DNA from: Rhizobiales bacterium YIM 77505
Lineage (GTDB): Bacteria > Pseudomonadota > Alphaproteobacteria > Rhizobiales > Beijerinckiaceae
Assembly (NCBI GenBank): GCA_000745135.1
Contig: JQNH01000001.1
Span: 3,581,501-3,645,500 of the forward strand
DNA length: 64,000 bases
Direction of reading: 5' to 3'
The translations under genes and the position numbers were made by a program. Positions 52,757 through 62,143 of this stretch are shown piece by piece. A model generated the notes under the pieces. The model was not told the origin of the DNA, ran no database searches, and was given only the letters and a program-made list of their open reading frames with translations. Each line of letters begins with the position of its first letter. Position 1 is the stretch's first letter.

Positions 52757-54589
52757 ATGACCGAAGAGCGCTCTCACGCGATGCGCCGCAAGAACCCCCT
52801 TGCTGTCGGGGACACGCTGCCCCTCCTCGGGCGGCTGTGGCGTGACTGGATGCGCCCGCATCGGGGCGCCCTCGCCGCGGTCTGCGGGCTCGTCGCGCTC
52901 GTTGCTGCCGCCACAGGCCTCTACCCGGTGCTGATCAAGGCGGCCTTCGACGCCTTCAGCGCGCGGGATGCGCAGGCGATCCTTCTTGCCCCTCTGTTCG
53001 TCATTGCGGTGACGGCTGTAAAGGGCTTTTCCCTGCTCGGGCTGACGGTCCTCACCAATCGCGTGGTGACGCGCATCGAGGCCGACATGCAGACCGCGCT
53101 CTATGCGCATCTCATCGATGCTGACCTGGCGCAGCTCGGGCGAGAGAGTCCAGCCGCCCTCACGCAACGGTTCACGACGGATTTTGCCTTCATCAAGGAA
53201 GCCCTCACCCGGCTGGCGACCGTCTTCCTGCGGGAGGTCGCGACCATCGTCGCGCTCGTCGCGGCGATGCTGTGGATCGACCCCGTCCTGACGCTGGTGG
53301 CGGCGGTGGTCGGACCTTTCGTCGCTCAGCCCATCGCCCGCATCGGTCAAAAGCTGAAGCGCGTCTCCATGGCGACTCAGGAAGAGATCGGCGCCATGGC
53401 GAGCCTCGTCTCCGAGAGCCTTGCTGGAGCCCGCGTTGCCAAGACCTATGGGCTCGAAGGCTATCTCAGGCGCCGGGTGGCCGAGGCCTTCGACGAGATC
53501 CGGCGCCTCAAGATGAAGGCGGCGAACACCCGCGGACGTCTCGATCCACTCCTCGAGGCAGGCGGCGGCGTGGCGGTGGCAGCCGTGCTGGTGCTCATCG
53601 GCTGGCGCATTCTCGATGGGTCGAGCACGGTCGGCGATTTCACCGGCTTTGTGAGCGCCCTGATCCTCGCTGCGCAGCCGATCCGGGCGCTCGGCAACCT
53701 CAACGCCATCGTGCAGGAGGCGGTCGCCGCCCTCAAACGCACCTTCGCCAAGATGGACGAGGCGCCCGAGATCCGAGACAAGCCGCACGCGCCCGATCTG
53801 CGCGTGACGGCAGGCGAGATCCGCTTCGAAAATGTCGCCTTCCGGTATCGTGACGACGTAGTTGCCCTCGATCAGATCAATCTCATCGCCCCGGCGGGAA
53901 AGACGACAGCGCTCATCGGCCGCTCGGGATCCGGCAAGTCGACGCTCCTCTCCCTCGTGCCGCGCCTTTACGATGTCAGCGCGGGCGCAGTGCTGATCGA
54001 TGGCCAGGACGTGCGCGAGGTGAGCCTTGCCTCCTTGCGGCGTCACATCGCGGTGGTCAGTCAGGACGTCGTCCTCTTCGACGACACGATCCGCGCCAAC
54101 ATCGCCTTCGGCCGGCCAGGCGCCACGGAGTCTGAGATCGTGGCGGCTGCGCAGGCTGCCGCCGCCCACGACTTCGTCATGCGCTTGCCTGAAGGATATG
54201 AGACGCGGGTCGGCCACGCGGGGGCCCGCCTTTCCGGCGGGGAACGGCAGCGCATCGCGCTCGCCCGCGCCTTCCTGAAGGACGCTCCGATTCTCCTGCT
54301 GGACGAAGCGACGAGCGCCCTCGATTCCGAGTCCGAGCGCTTGGTCCAGCTTGCGCTGGCGCGGCTCATGCGCGGCCGGACGACGCTCGTGATCGCTCAC
54401 CGGCTCTCGACGGTGCGGGATGCCGATCTCATCGTCGTCATGGAGGCAGGACGGATCGTCGAGTGCGGGAGCCATGAGGACTTGCTTGCGAAGGGTGGAG
54501 CTTACGCCCGCATGCACCGTCTTCAGCTCATCGATGAAATGCCCCCGGGCTGCGTAGCCGGCATCGCGGCCTTTCTGCCAAACGAATAA
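52757..54589 (+). CDS. ABC transporter, fused permease-ATPase (MsbA/lipid-exporter-like)
   Basis: 610-residue half transporter with six membrane helices (about 25-310) and an ATPase domain. Walker A is GRSGSGKSTLLSLV, the signature LSGGERQRIALARAF and Walker B ILLLDEATSALD, with H-loop IAHRLST. It resembles the MsbA-type lipid or LPS precursor exporters; the substrate is not determined. Start ATG at 52757 is chosen among weak candidates (52691, 52781). A hairpin overlapping its stop faces the convergent MFS gene. Confidence 0.88.
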   Translation: MTEERSHAMRRKNPLAVGDTLPLLGRLWRDWMRPHRGALAAVCGLVALVAAATGLYPVLIKAAFDAFSARDAQAILLAPLFVIAVTAVKGFSLLGLTVLTNRVVTRIEADMQTALYAHLIDADLAQLGRESPAALTQRFTTDFAFIKEALTRLATVFLREVATIVALVAAMLWIDPVLTLVAAVVGPFVAQPIARIGQKLKRVSMATQEEIGAMASLVSESLAGARVAKTYGLEGYLRRRVAEAFDEIRRLKMKAANTRGRLDPLLEAGGGVAVAAVLVLIGWRILDGSSTVGDFTGFVSALILAAQPIRALGNLNAIVQEAVAALKRTFAKMDEAPEIRDKPHAPDLRVTAGEIRFENVAFRYRDDVVALDQINLIAPAGKTTALIGRSGSGKSTLLSLVPRLYDVSAGAVLIDGQDVREVSLASLRRHIAVVSQDVVLFDDTIRANIAFGRPGATESEIVAAAQAAAAHDFVMRLPEGYETRVGHAGARLSGGERQRIALARAFLKDAPILLLDEATSALDSESERLVQLALARLMRGRTTLVIAHRLSTVRDADLIVVMEAGRIVECGSHEDLLAKGGAYARMHRLQLIDEMPPGCVAGIAAFLPNE

Positions 54590-54614
54590 GGCCAGGCGTT
54601 CTCCGCCTGACCTT
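54588..54614. terminator. Bidirectional hairpin between ABC exporter and MFS gene
   Basis: AAGG-C-CAGGCG and CGCCTG-A-CCTT form a stem of ten pairs with one mismatch and a short loop. It starts within the ABC gene stop codon and lies about 23 bases from the converging MFS gene's stop. No long T-run follows on either side. Confidence 0.5.
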
Positions 54615-54637
54615 ACAGGTCTCCCCAAGGGAGCGGA

Positions 54638-55960
54638 TCAGTGCGCAGCGACCGACCGTGCCGTTGCGGGAGCGACCGCGGGCGCCACGGCTTGGCCGAC
54701 GGCATGATGGCGGATGAGCATCGGCCTGAGCACGAACAGAGCCGCGAGAGCCGCGATAAGATCCATCGTCGCGACGGTGTAGAGGACGGTGGACCAGGTT
54801 CCCGTCGCCTCCATGAGGAGGTTGCCGATCGGCACGAGAAGGGCGGCGATGCCCTTGGCGCAATAGAGCAGGCCGTAGATCTTGCCGACGTGCTTGGTGC
54901 CGAAGGTATCGGCGGCGGTGGCGCTGAAGAGGCTGTACACCTCGCCCCATGCCAGGAAGACGACGCCGCTCAAGATCAGGAATGCCCAGGGGTTATGGCC
55001 GAAGGTGCCGAGCGCGATGATGCCGACTCCTTCCATCGTGAAGGCGACGAACATGGTGCGTTCGCGGCCGATATGGTCCGAGATCCACCCGAAAAGCGGC
55101 CGCGAAATCCCGTTCATCACCCGATCGAGCATGAGGGCGAAGGGCAGCGCCGCCATGGCGAAGAAGTACAGGTCGACCTTGAAATCCTTGACGCCGAGAT
55201 CCTGGGCGATGACGCCGAGCTGTGCCACGGCCATCAGGCCACCCGTCACGGTCAGCACGAACATGGCGAGCATGATGTAGAAGACGGGTGTCCGCAGCGC
55301 CTCGGCGAGGGTGTAGTCGCGGCGGCTCTGGACAACCTTGTCGGACGCCTTGAGCTCCTGCGTGTTCGGCGCGCGCAAGAGCAGGGCCGCAAGGATGATG
55401 ATGGTCCCCTGGAGCAGCCCGAACCAGAAGAAGGCCGCCTGGTAGCCGCTGCTCGCGATCGTATTCGCGATCGGCAAGATGGTGAGCGCCGAGCCCGCGC
55501 CGTAGCCGCCGGCGGTGAGACCGACCGCAAGGCCGCGCCGATCGGGGAACCACTTGATGGCGCTGTTCACGCAGGTGGCGTAGACGCAGCCAACCCCGAT
55601 GCCGCCGACGGCCGCGCCGACATAGAAGCCCATCAGCGACGTGGCATAGGAGTTGATGATCCAGGCGAGGCCGGTGAAGAGGCCGCCGACGACGACCATG
55701 ACCCTCGGACCGTGCCGGTCAATGAAATAGCCTTCGATGGGCGTCAGCCACGTCTGGACGACGACGAAGATTGTGAAGGCGGTTTGAATGGCAGCGCGGC
55801 TCCAGCCATGCGCCTGCTGAATCTCGGGGACGAAGAGCGTCCAGGCATACTGGACGTTCGCGGCGGCGACCATGCAGGCCACGCCTGCCGCAAGTTGAAG
55901 CCAACGATTGGAAATATGGGACACGGCCGGAACGGCCGGCGGATCGAGCCGTGATTGCAT
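54638..55960 (-). CDS. MFS transporter, oxalate/formate antiporter (OxlT) family
   Basis: 440 residues, 12 membrane helices. OFA-family features are W-T-L-F-V-P-E-I-Q and the YFIDRHGPRVMVVVGGLFTG loop, GLTAGGYGAGSALTILP, and the conserved GWISDHIGRERTMF loop in the middle, described in pieces. Likely an anion exchanger or monocarboxylate transporter; the substrate is not set by the sequence, and no oxalate-degradation gene is adjacent. ATG at 55960 is preceded by AAGGA. Regulated by a promoter/operator at 56010-56050. Confidence 0.85.
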   Translation of the reverse strand: MQSRLDPPAVPAVSHISNRWLQLAAGVACMVAAANVQYAWTLFVPEIQQAHGWSRAAIQTAFTIFVVVQTWLTPIEGYFIDRHGPRVMVVVGGLFTGLAWIINSYATSLMGFYVGAAVGGIGVGCVYATCVNSAIKWFPDRRGLAVGLTAGGYGAGSALTILPIANTIASSGYQAAFFWFGLLQGTIIILAALLLRAPNTQELKASDKVVQSRRDYTLAEALRTPVFYIMLAMFVLTVTGGLMAVAQLGVIAQDLGVKDFKVDLYFFAMAALPFALMLDRVMNGISRPLFGWISDHIGRERTMFVAFTMEGVGIIALGTFGHNPWAFLILSGVVFLAWGEVYSLFSATAADTFGTKHVGKIYGLLYCAKGIAALLVPIGNLLMEATGTWSTVLYTVATMDLIAALAALFVLRPMLIRHHAVGQAVAPAVAPATARSVAAH

Positions 55961-56009
55961 GAGCGTTTCCTTGTGTGAAACAGACGGGTGCCAGTTCTGG
56001 CGCTGGCAT

Positions 56010-56050
56010 TTGGTACACGGCATACCAATCGTCTTGACGGCTTTAGTCAA
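56010..56050 (-). promoter_or_regulatory. Promoter with overlapping inverted-repeat operator, MFS gene
   Basis: On the minus strand: -35 TTGACT (56050-56045), a 17-base spacer and -10 TGGTAT (56027-56022), giving transcription from about 56015 and a leader near 55 bases. A perfect inverted repeat TTGGTA-N7-TACCAA (56010-56028) covers the -10 box, and a further TTGGTATGC half-site lies at 56070-56078. This arrangement is typical of repression by a GntR-like regulator, none of which is encoded nearby. Confidence 0.7.
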
Positions 56051-56321
56051 GAAAATTTCACCGCGGCCGTTGGTATGCGAAATTATGTATTTGGCATCCC
56101 AGATTCATGGCAATTTTCAGGCATTGTGAGCTTCTGGCCCACGAGACCGGGCCGCTCACATCGCTGATGCCACCTTTGAGGGGCCTCACGCTCCGGTGGT
56201 CATCTGTGGCTGGGGAGAGCCGCAACCGGAGGCGTGGCGCCTGGCATGGCCGTTGTTCCGCAGGGGGCGCCGGCCGCACCGGCCGGCATAGCTCCTTGCC
56301 GCATCGCCTCCGCGTCTGCCG

Positions 56322-57044
56322 TCATTCCCGGCGAAGGATGCGGTCCGCCAGCAGCGCGGGCCAGAAGCGCGGGCGGAACTCGCGCTTCAGAGCCTCGGGA
56401 TCATAGTGGCGTTCGACCCATTCGAGGAAAGGAATGCCCCTCGCCTCTCCCTCGCGCTGGTAGCGTTCGAAGAAGGCGTCGAGAATGCCTGTCTTGGCGT
56501 AGCGGAAATGACCATAGCGCAACGAGAGCTGCCGCATCGCCTCTCCCGCAGGCCGCTGCTCCTCGAGGAGGAGGTAAAGCGCCGCGACAAAGCCCGCCCG
56601 GTCCGCCCCCGATTTGCAATGGATGACCGCCGGGTATTTCAAACGGGCGAACAGGTCGCGAGCCGCGAGGATCGTCTCCCGATCGGGCGGCTCGCGCGAG
56701 CGCACGACGAGTTCGACGAGTTCCAGGCCAAGCCGCTCGCAGGCCTCCTTCTGGAGCTGCCAGGAGCCGTGTTCGCGGCCTCCCCGCAGATTGATGACGG
56801 TCCGGACCCCTTGCGCGGCGAACCAGGCAAGCTGATGCGGCGCCGGCTGTGCCGCGCGCCAGAGATTCGGCGCGACCCGGTGACGATTGAGGTAGAAGAG
56901 CCTGAAGACGCCATGATCGACCAGCACCATGTGCGTCCAGGCGCGAAGGCGCTCGACGAGGCCGCCGATCGGGCGGTCCCAACGGGCGATGCGCGCCATC
57001 CGCTTCGCGTAGCGGATTTCGGGTTTTAAGAAACGGTTAATCAT
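56322..57044 (-). CDS. Dual-specificity/tyrosine protein phosphatase-like protein
   Basis: 240 residues with the DSP active site H142-C143-K-S-G-A-D-R149 (IHCKSGADRAGF), preceded by the general acid region near VVRSREPPDR. The N terminus is basic (MINRFLKPEIRYAKRMARIAR), and the C terminus has further basic stretches. Similar alphaproteobacterial proteins have no defined substrate. Divergent from the GNAT gene, with about 280 bases between them (57045-57324) that hold no supported gene. Confidence 0.83.
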   Translation of the reverse strand: MINRFLKPEIRYAKRMARIARWDRPIGGLVERLRAWTHMVLVDHGVFRLFYLNRHRVAPNLWRAAQPAPHQLAWFAAQGVRTVINLRGGREHGSWQLQKEACERLGLELVELVVRSREPPDRETILAARDLFARLKYPAVIHCKSGADRAGFVAALYLLLEEQRPAGEAMRQLSLRYGHFRYAKTGILDAFFERYQREGEARGIPFLEWVERHYDPEALKREFRPRFWPALLADRILRRE

Positions 57045-57324
57045 CTTGGCTCAATCTTGACGATCAATCCGGGTCGGGGAATGCGGCAGGCGGCATGAGC
57101 GGAGAGCGCGCCCTTAACAGCCTCAGGTCTTCCGGGCAACGCGATTGCCGCAACCGGCCCCGCACTTCCGACTGTGGCCTTTCAACAACGGTCGCTCGGC
57201 CGATGTTGCAGGGCACGGCCATCCCCCTTTCGCCTCGTCCATGCGTGGCGCAGGGTCTGCATCGCCGGCGAGGAAGGGGGAAGGGCGCTGTCTGGATCCG
57301 GCGTCCGCGATGGGTTGAAGCGTC

Positions 57325-57831
57325 ATGAAGGAACTCGTCATCAGCATCCGCCGCGCGCGCTCCGAGGACGCGGCTGCTCTCTCGGCGGTGTTCGATGCCG
57401 CCTGGCGCGAAGCCTATCTCGGAGTCATTCCGGGCGTGGCGCTCGAGCGGATGATGGCGCGCCGGGGGCCGCGCTGGTGGCTCTCGACCGTCAGCCGCGG
57501 TCGGCCGCTCGTCGTCCTCGACATTGCCGAGACGGTCGCGGGCTATGTGTCCTACGGCCGCTGCCGGGATCGCTCCTTGCCGGCCGAGGGAGAGATCGAC
57601 GAGCTTTACCTGGCGCCCGAATATCAAGGCCTCGGCTTCGGCAGCCGCCTGTTCAAGGCCGTGCGCAACGACATGCATGACCGCGGCATCAGACGCATTG
57701 CGGTGTGGTGTCTTGCCGAAAACGTCCGCGCCCGCGGGTTTTATGAGCGGCTTGGGGGCAAGGTCGTCGCTGAGACTACCGACCGGATCGCCCATGTGGA
57801 CCTGAGAAAGGTGGCCTACCTGTTCCGCTGA
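57325..57831 (+). CDS. GNAT-family N-acetyltransferase
   Basis: 168 residues with the GNAT acetyl-CoA motif A region [23 protein letters not shown] (about 91-113) and the later [16 protein letters not shown]. Substrate unknown. It lies in the gap after the protein phosphatase gene and 91 bases before ppa. Confidence 0.88.
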   Translation: MKELVISIRRARSEDAAALSAVFDAAWREAYLGVIPGVALERMMARRGPRWWLSTVSRGRPLVVLDIAETVAGYVSYGRCRDRSLPAEGEIDELYLAPEYQGLGFGSRLFKAVRNDMHDRGIRRIAVWCLAENVRARGFYERLGGKVVAETTDRIAHVDLRKVAYLFR

Positions 57832-57922
57832 CGATCGCCGGCGGAGCGATCTTGCGCCGTGCCCCAGCCTTGCCGCGGCCGGGCGTGCTCGCTACAGAAG
57901 CTACCCTGGTCCGGAGCCCGTC

Positions 57923-58459
57923 ATGCGTCTCGACGCCATTCCTGTCGGCAAGAATCCTCCCTTCGACGTGAACGTCGTCATCGAAGTGCCGATCGGCGGG
58001 GAGCCGATCAAATACGAGATGGACAAGGCCGCCGGCACCCTGGTGGTCGACCGCTTCCTCTACACCGCCATGCGCTATCCGGGGAATTACGGCTTCATTC
58101 CCCATACGCTCTCAGGCGACGGGGATCCGTGCGACGTCCTCGTCGCCAACACCCGGGCCATCGTGCCGGGCGCCATCATGAGTGTGCGGCCCATCGGCGT
58201 GCTCCTCATGGAGGACAATGCCGGCGAGGACGAGAAGATCGTGGCCGTTCCGTCGCGGTCCCTCACGGCCCGCTACGACCGGGTCGAAACCTACACCGAC
58301 CTGCCCGACATCACCGTCAAGCAGATCGAGCATTTCTTTCAGCATTACAAGGATCTCGAGCCCGGCAAGTGGGTCAGGATCGTGCGCTGGGGCGGCCCGG
58401 AGGAGGCGCACCGCCTCATAACCGAGGGAATCGAACGGGCCAGGAGAGGTGCCGCCTGA
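57923..58459 (+). CDS. ppa: Inorganic pyrophosphatase
   Basis: 178-residue family I soluble pyrophosphatase, hydrolysing PPi and driving biosynthesis. The metal-binding signature DGDPCDVLV (about 66-74) and the FNVN-like N terminus [19 protein letters not shown] are clear. GGAG precedes the ATG at 57923. Confidence 0.96.
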   Translation: MRLDAIPVGKNPPFDVNVVIEVPIGGEPIKYEMDKAAGTLVVDRFLYTAMRYPGNYGFIPHTLSGDGDPCDVLVANTRAIVPGAIMSVRPIGVLLMEDNAGEDEKIVAVPSRSLTARYDRVETYTDLPDITVKQIEHFFQHYKDLEPGKWVRIVRWGGPEEAHRLITEGIERARRGAA

Positions 58460-58587
58460 GACCGGCAGGACGGAGGGACAGGCTGCGATTTTGCAAACCA
58501 CGGCACACCGCCTTGTGATGGCACCTCCGCTTGACCATCGCGGTTCTGCGACCGACCTCGACGAAGAATGCGCAGAGCCTCTCGACC

Positions 58588-58839
58588 ATGAAGCCTCTCC
58601 TCGTCTGCGCCGCCGCGATTGCCCTTGGCACCATCCCGGCGGCGGCCCAGCCGCAGCACCGTCCCCCACCGCGCCCTGACCTTGTTCCTCTTGAGCGAGG
58701 CGTGCGTTCCCTGCCGCCTGACACGGCGTATCGCGGTCCCTACGGGGAGGTCTGCATCCCCTGGTGCCCTGGGGACATCAACCCCTGCGATCCGCCGGTC
58801 TTCAAGCAGGCGGACGGCCGCTGCATGCGCGAGGACTGA
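58588..58839 (+). CDS. Small secreted protein with four cysteines (83 aa)
   Basis: 83 residues: a signal peptide (MKPLLVCAAAIALGTIPAAA), then a mature part of about 63 residues that is P-rich and has four cysteines, C-x3-C-x6-C...C (CIPWCPGDINPCDPP...GRC). They could form two disulfides. No family recognised. The ribosome-binding site is weak, and an upstream ATG at 58531 would give a longer N terminus that hides the signal peptide. It lies 20 bases before the stop of the convergent monooxygenase gene. Confidence 0.6.
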   Translation: MKPLLVCAAAIALGTIPAAAQPQHRPPPRPDLVPLERGVRSLPPDTAYRGPYGEVCIPWCPGDINPCDPPVFKQADGRCMRED

Positions 58840-58859
58840 TCCTCTTTGCCGTGAACGAC

Positions 58860-60131
58860 TCAGAGCGCCTCCCCCCGCAGCAGCCGCGGCCCGGAGGCGG
58901 CGAGGCCCGCGGCCTCGCGGATGAAGAAGCGCTTCAACATCGGCATGCGGTCCACGATTCCAAGTCCGAGGTCGCGAACGAGGCGCAGGGGGAGGAGGTC
59001 ATTCGCAAAGAGCCGGTTGAGCCCGTCCGTCACAACGCCCATCGCGAAGGAATCGAAGCGTCGCGCGCGCTCATAGGCGTCGAGCGCCTCCCCTCCGCCC
59101 GGATCAAGGCCGAGCCGCACCGCGTCGACGATCGCCTCGGCAAGCGCTGCGGAGTCTTTTAAACCAAGGTTGAGTCCCTGGCCTGCGATGGGATGAATGA
59201 CATGGGCGGCATCGCCGAGAAGCGCAACACGCTCCCCCACGAAGCGCCGTGCGATGCCGAAAGACAGGGGATAGGCCTGCAGCCCAGTCTCGAGGACGAT
59301 TGCTCCCAATTGCAGGCCGAAGCGCCGCTCGACCTCCAGGCGCTGGCTCTCGGGGTCGAGGGCCAAGAGATGCGGCGCGCTTGCCGACGCCTCCGTCCAG
59401 ACGATCGAGGAACGGTGGCCGAGCGGTCCGCCAGGCCGCAGCGGCAAGATGGCGAAGGGACCGGAGGGCAGGAAGTGCTCGACCGCGCAGGCGCCGTGGT
59501 CACGCTCATGGGCGACAGTCGCCACGATCGCCTGTTGCGGGTAGGACCACCCTACCCAGCCGATGCCCGCCATCTCGCGCAGGCGCGAGCGTGCCCCATC
59601 GGCCGCGACGAGGAGATGAGCTTCCAAGACCTGTTGGTGCTCCCCCTGCCCGATCTCGACGGCAAGATGCGAACCGCGCGAGGAAAAGCCCGCGACTCCT
59701 GCCGGTATCAGATCCGCCCCGGCGTCACGGCAGGCGGCGGCGAGGGCGGCGGAAAGGGCGCCTCCCTCCACCATGTGAGCAAAGGCTTCGCCGGGCTCCA
59801 CCTCCCCTGAAAAGGTGAGGAAGACCGGGCGGACCGGATCCGTGAGCCGGCTGTCGGTAATGACCATGTCCAGGATCGGTTGCGCACCGTTGGCGATCCG
59901 GTCCCAGACGCCGAGCGCCTGCAGCATCTTGCGCGCCCCGGCGGCGACGGCGTAGGCGCGCTTGTCCTGCGCTGGATCGCGATGAAGCGCCGGGTCGCAG
60001 ACGGTTACGACCACCGGTGCGCCCACTGCCCGCCGCAACGCGAGAGCCAGGGCGAGCCCCGCCAGGCCCCCTCCCGCAATGGCGATCCGCCAGGATGGCG
60101 GCTCCGCGCGGGGTCGGTGTGGTGTGGTCAT
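58860..60131 (-). CDS. UbiH/UbiF-type FAD-dependent monooxygenase
   Basis: 423 residues of the FAD hydroxylases that modify the ubiquinone ring. The N-terminal dinucleotide motif is IAIAGGGLAGLALALALR; the second FAD motif is VALLGDAAHVIHPIAGQGLNLGLKD (about 305-329), followed by the C-terminal helices. The ring position cannot be fixed from sequence. ATG at 60131 (MTTPHRPRAEPPSW) is chosen over the longer frame to 60254. Convergent with the small secreted protein. Confidence 0.9.
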   Translation of the reverse strand: MTTPHRPRAEPPSWRIAIAGGGLAGLALALALRRAVGAPVVVTVCDPALHRDPAQDKRAYAVAAGARKMLQALGVWDRIANGAQPILDMVITDSRLTDPVRPVFLTFSGEVEPGEAFAHMVEGGALSAALAAACRDAGADLIPAGVAGFSSRGSHLAVEIGQGEHQQVLEAHLLVAADGARSRLREMAGIGWVGWSYPQQAIVATVAHERDHGACAVEHFLPSGPFAILPLRPGGPLGHRSSIVWTEASASAPHLLALDPESQRLEVERRFGLQLGAIVLETGLQAYPLSFGIARRFVGERVALLGDAAHVIHPIAGQGLNLGLKDSAALAEAIVDAVRLGLDPGGGEALDAYERARRFDSFAMGVVTDGLNRLFANDLLPLRLVRDLGLGIVDRMPMLKRFFIREAAGLAASGPRLLRGEAL

Positions 60132-60256
60132 GATCACAGCGGTGCTCTTAGCAGAGCCGCGTCGGCGCGGCACCCCCCTCCCGAAAGCCTTGACGCCTCG
60201 TCCGGAGGGGGCCGTATAGGCGTTGATCGGCTCATCCTGCCTGCCCCGGAGCACTC

Positions 60257-61123
60257 ATGTCCCGCGCCGTCGACGATCTGCTTGCCGTCCTCGACCTCGA
60301 ACAGCTCGAGGTGAATCTGTTTCGCGGCCGCAGCCCTCAGGTGGGGTGGCAGCGCGTGTTTGGCGGCCAAGTGATCGGTCAGGCGCTGGTGGCCGCCTGC
60401 CGCACGGTAGAGGGCCGCCAACCTCACTCCCTCCATGCCTATTTCCTGCTTGGAGGCGACCCCAGCGTGCCGATCATCTACGAGGTCGACCGCATTCGCG
60501 ACGGGCGGAGCTTCACGACCCGGCGGGTGGTCGCAATCCAGCACGGCCGGGCGATCTTCTCCATGTCAGCCTCGTTCCATGTCGTCGAGGAGGGCTTCGC
60601 CCATCAGGCCAGAATGCCCGACGTGCCCCCGCCCGAAGCCCTGCCCGGCGAGCACGAGATCCGATCCAACGTCCTTCCGCTGATGCCGGACCCCGTGCGG
60701 GCGTATTTCGAGCGGGAGCGCCCGATCGAGCTCAAACCCGTGGAGTACGAGCGCTACCTCTCCCGAGAGCCCCGAGAGCCCACCTTCAATGTCTGGATTC
60801 GAGCAACCGGTCGCCTGCCTGACGATCCGGCCATTCACCAATGCGTGCTCGCTTACGCCTCGGACATGACGCTACTCGATGCGTCGCTGATCCCGCACGG
60901 CCGGACGGTCTTCGAACGCTCGATCCAGCCGGCGAGCCTGGACCACGCCCTGTGGTTCCACCGGCCTTTCCGGGCGGACGAATGGTTGCTTTATTCCCAG
61001 GACAGTCCGAGCGCCTATGGGGCACGGGGCTTTTCTCGCGGACTGATCTTCGCCCAGGACGGCACCCTGGTGGCCTCGGTTGCTCAGGAAGGCTTGATCC
61101 GCGAGCGCCGCGATGTGACGTGA
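60257..61123 (+). CDS. tesB: Acyl-CoA thioesterase II
   Basis: 288 residues with a tandem hotdog fold: FGGQVIGQALVAACRT near 35-50 and HSLHAYFLLGGDP in the first domain. The second domain includes ATGRLPDDPAIHQCVLAYASDMTLLDASL and the HALWFHRPFRADEWLLYSQDSP end. It hydrolyses medium- and long-chain acyl-CoA. Divergent from the monooxygenase gene (125 bases between starts) and the left neighbour of glnK-amtB. Confidence 0.94.
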   Translation: MSRAVDDLLAVLDLEQLEVNLFRGRSPQVGWQRVFGGQVIGQALVAACRTVEGRQPHSLHAYFLLGGDPSVPIIYEVDRIRDGRSFTTRRVVAIQHGRAIFSMSASFHVVEEGFAHQARMPDVPPPEALPGEHEIRSNVLPLMPDPVRAYFERERPIELKPVEYERYLSREPREPTFNVWIRATGRLPDDPAIHQCVLAYASDMTLLDASLIPHGRTVFERSIQPASLDHALWFHRPFRADEWLLYSQDSPSAYGARGFSRGLIFAQDGTLVASVAQEGLIRERRDVT

Positions 61124-61307
61124 GACATTCTGGCGAACGCCCTCGGTTTGCCGGAAAATGCGTCACGGCGAGGGCCGAGAGGCGATCCTCCATCACCGGA
61201 CAAGGTTCTCGGCGCCGCGAAACCATGCAATTGCACAAGAGTTGAGCAGCCACTTCCGGCTGATGGACGCTGCAGCTTGCCTCTTCCCGCACCGCCATCC
61301 ATCAGGC

Positions 61308-61522
61308 GCTGCTTCGCAGCAAGCTGTTGCGCTTCCGTCCCGGACTGCGTTCCGTGCCTCCGGGAAAGGGCGATGGAGGATGTGAGAAGGTCGGGGCTAA
61401 GCCACGACTGCGGAGTTCGCACCTGAACCCCTCCCTCCCTTTCCCGGAAGCCTGGAACGGAGCGCAAGCGAAGTGGAAGGCTGTCCGGGACGGAAGCGCA
61501 ATGAGCTGCCGCGAAAGCGGCT
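61308..61522. repeat. Dispersed intergenic palindromic element, copy 3 (most complete)
   Basis: Imperfect palindrome of about 215 bases. The left arm has GCTGCTTCGCAGC and GCGCTTCCGTCCCGGAC, then TCCGTGCCTCCGGGAAAGG. The right arm has CCCGGAAGCCTGGAACGG (61443-61460, the core shared with two other sites) and GTCCGGGACGGAAGCGCAAT, the inverse of the left arm. Arms are separated by about 60 bases. Confidence 0.8.
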
Positions 61523-61534
61523 CCATATCTGTAG

Positions 61535-62113
<579 letters not shown>

Positions 62114-62143
62114 AGCCACGCGACAACCAAGGGGATCAATCCG

